The notes under the pieces: generated by a model
Told to the model about the DNA's origin: nothing
The model's input: the letters and a program-made list of their open reading frames with translations, nothing else
The model's database searches: none
Part shown: in pieces, positions 63,256-64,000 of the stretch
Layout of the letters: each line of letters starts with the position of its first letter
Position numbering within the stretch: the first letter of the stretch is position 1
Translations under genes and position numbers: made by a program
Origin: Chitinophaga sp.
GTDB taxonomy: Bacteria; Bacteroidota; Bacteroidia; Chitinophagales; Chitinophagaceae
Assembly (NCBI RefSeq): GCF_017745275.1
Contig: NZ_JAGHZS010000003.1
Coordinates: 180,693 to 244,692 of the forward strand
DNA length: 64,000 nucleotides
Direction of reading: 5' to 3'

Positions 63256-63807
63256 ATGATTAAGAGAACCATCTTGTTTTTTATAATAGCCATTGCCGTT
63301 AGTAGTTGTGAGAATGATATACAAACGGTGATGGAATTTGATTCTAAAAAAGCCGCCACAGAAAATGGGGTGGATATTGTCACTATTTTCAGTCAGAATG
63401 GCAAGGTAAATGCAAAGCTGCTGGCCCCGGCTATGGAGCGCAGCCTGGATCGTCCTTCCTATGTTGCTTTCAATAAAGGGCTACGCGTTTTCATGTACAA
63501 CGATACCCTCGGACTGGAAAGTACCCTTTCCGCCAAGAAAGGCAAGTACCTCGAAGAAGAAGGCAATGTTTATTTATCAGATAGCGTGGTGGTGATCAAT
63601 AAGAAAGGGGAACGACTGGATACCAAAGAATTAAACTGGGATCCCAAACGGAAGATCTTCTACTCCACACAGGAAGTTTTTATAAAAACACCTACCGATT
63701 CCCTCCATGGATGGGGACTTGAGGCAAACGAAGATTTCAGCGTCAAAAAAATTCTGAAAGTGAGTGGCCCTATTACGGTGCAGGATAGTACTACCAATTT
63801 AAACTAG
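63256..63807 (+). CDS. lptC: LPS export system protein LptC
   Basis: The 183-aa lipoprotein-like protein (MIKRTILFFIIAIAVSSC) has an OstA/LptC beta-jellyroll (FSQNGKVNAKLLAPAMERSL, FMYNDTLGLESTLSAKKGKYLEEEGNVYLSDSVVVIN, TKELNWDPKRKIFYSTQEVFI). LptC is the periplasmic bridge that takes lipopolysaccharide from the LptBFG transporter to LptA. In Bacteroidota it is often lipidated, as here. The ATG at 63256 is chosen because the earlier in-frame codons overlap the arm of hairpin F. Confidence 0.92.
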   Translation: MIKRTILFFIIAIAVSSCENDIQTVMEFDSKKAATENGVDIVTIFSQNGKVNAKLLAPAMERSLDRPSYVAFNKGLRVFMYNDTLGLESTLSAKKGKYLEEEGNVYLSDSVVVINKKGERLDTKELNWDPKRKIFYSTQEVFIKTPTDSLHGWGLEANEDFSVKKILKVSGPITVQDSTTNLN

Positions 63808-63825
63808 CTAACGGAAAGATATATA

Positions 63826-63861
63826 CGAAAGAACCCCACCTCTGCAGGTGGGGTTCTTTCG
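63826..63861 (+). terminator. Terminator after lptC
   Basis: A 16-bp perfect stem (CGAAAGAACCCCACCT) with a CTGC loop is the strongest terminator in the window. The ~140 bases after it to the window end hold a short open stretch on either strand that I cannot assign. Confidence 0.9.
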
Positions 63862-64000
63862 CTTTAACCTATTTTTTAACCTAAAATTTGGGTGAACATT
63901 GCCAATAATTATGCCAGTTTGAGGTGTCTTGGCAAGAAAACCACTCTTGATAACAATCCAGGTGGCTTCCTTTATTATTGGCAGGCTCCCGAAAAACTAT

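Noticed and set aside
63870-64000. A partial gene at the right edge
   Set aside because: Both strands are open for about 35 codons, but there is no recognisable motif and too little sequence to choose.

Overview
This 64 kb window comes from the chromosome of a Bacteroidota bacterium, most likely a Chitinophaga-like member of the Chitinophagaceae. The evidence is type IX secretion (T9SS) proteins with CHU_C-type C-termini, a complete Alternative Complex III plus aa3-type oxidase operon, a DUF5606 protein, a CarboxypepD_reg/TonB receptor, and promoters of the Bacteroidota type (TTG, about 20 nt, TAnnTTTG) without Shine-Dalgarno sites. I see no prophage, insertion sequence, CRISPR array, rRNA or tRNA. 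Calls rest on reading translated sequence and recalled family motifs; no database search was run.

Layout. 1-12.7 kb: a 5'-truncated giant adhesin (at least 3143 aa) with about 26 Ig-like modules, five copies of an unnamed ~150-aa module, an FnIII domain and a T9SS sorting domain, followed by a PorP/SprF protein and a PorE-like OmpA protein; together they look like one surface-adhesin export cassette. 12.8-29.7 kb: housekeeping and envelope genes (lipoprotein, MATE pump, PfkB kinase, S1/P1 nuclease, uvrB, ammonium transporter plus porin, DUF2461, asd, lamin-tail T9SS protein, DUF5606, M3 peptidase). 29.8-35.4 kb: a zinc island, with a Zur-like regulator and a SCO protein facing a MerC protein, a COG0523 GTPase and a TonB receptor, and a perfect 10-3-10 operator inside the merC promoter. 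35.5-37.7 kb: an outer-membrane protein, purN and an NlpE-like lipoprotein. 38.1-54.1 kb: actABCDEF-coxBA, then ctaB, two subunit III genes, subunit IV, SCO, DUF420 and a small CxxC membrane protein. This encodes the quinol:cytochrome c:oxygen electron-transfer chain and its assembly factors. 54.2-64 kb: GNAT, a MarR/DUF2024/protoglobin operon facing a ClC-like gene, an SMR pump, an AlkD-like/MeaB/glycosyltransferase group, a Lon-N protein, an outer-membrane protein and LptC.

The most unusual features are these. (1) A family of long intergenic hairpins (26-54 bp stems), most with arms built from degenerate heptads GCNNAAA; several begin at or within a few bases of stop codons, and three share a loop core GCGAGTATT...TTACT. 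A single-armed relic lies inside the act operon. (2) The unnamed five-copy adhesin module. (3) A protoglobin-fold protein that keeps the distal Trp-Tyr pair but lacks the proximal haem histidine, in a probable operon with a Cys-cluster MarR regulator. (4) A ClC homologue that appears to have lost the GSGIP segment. (5) The Zur-controlled MerC/COG0523/TonB group. (6) An ActA with six CxxCH motifs.
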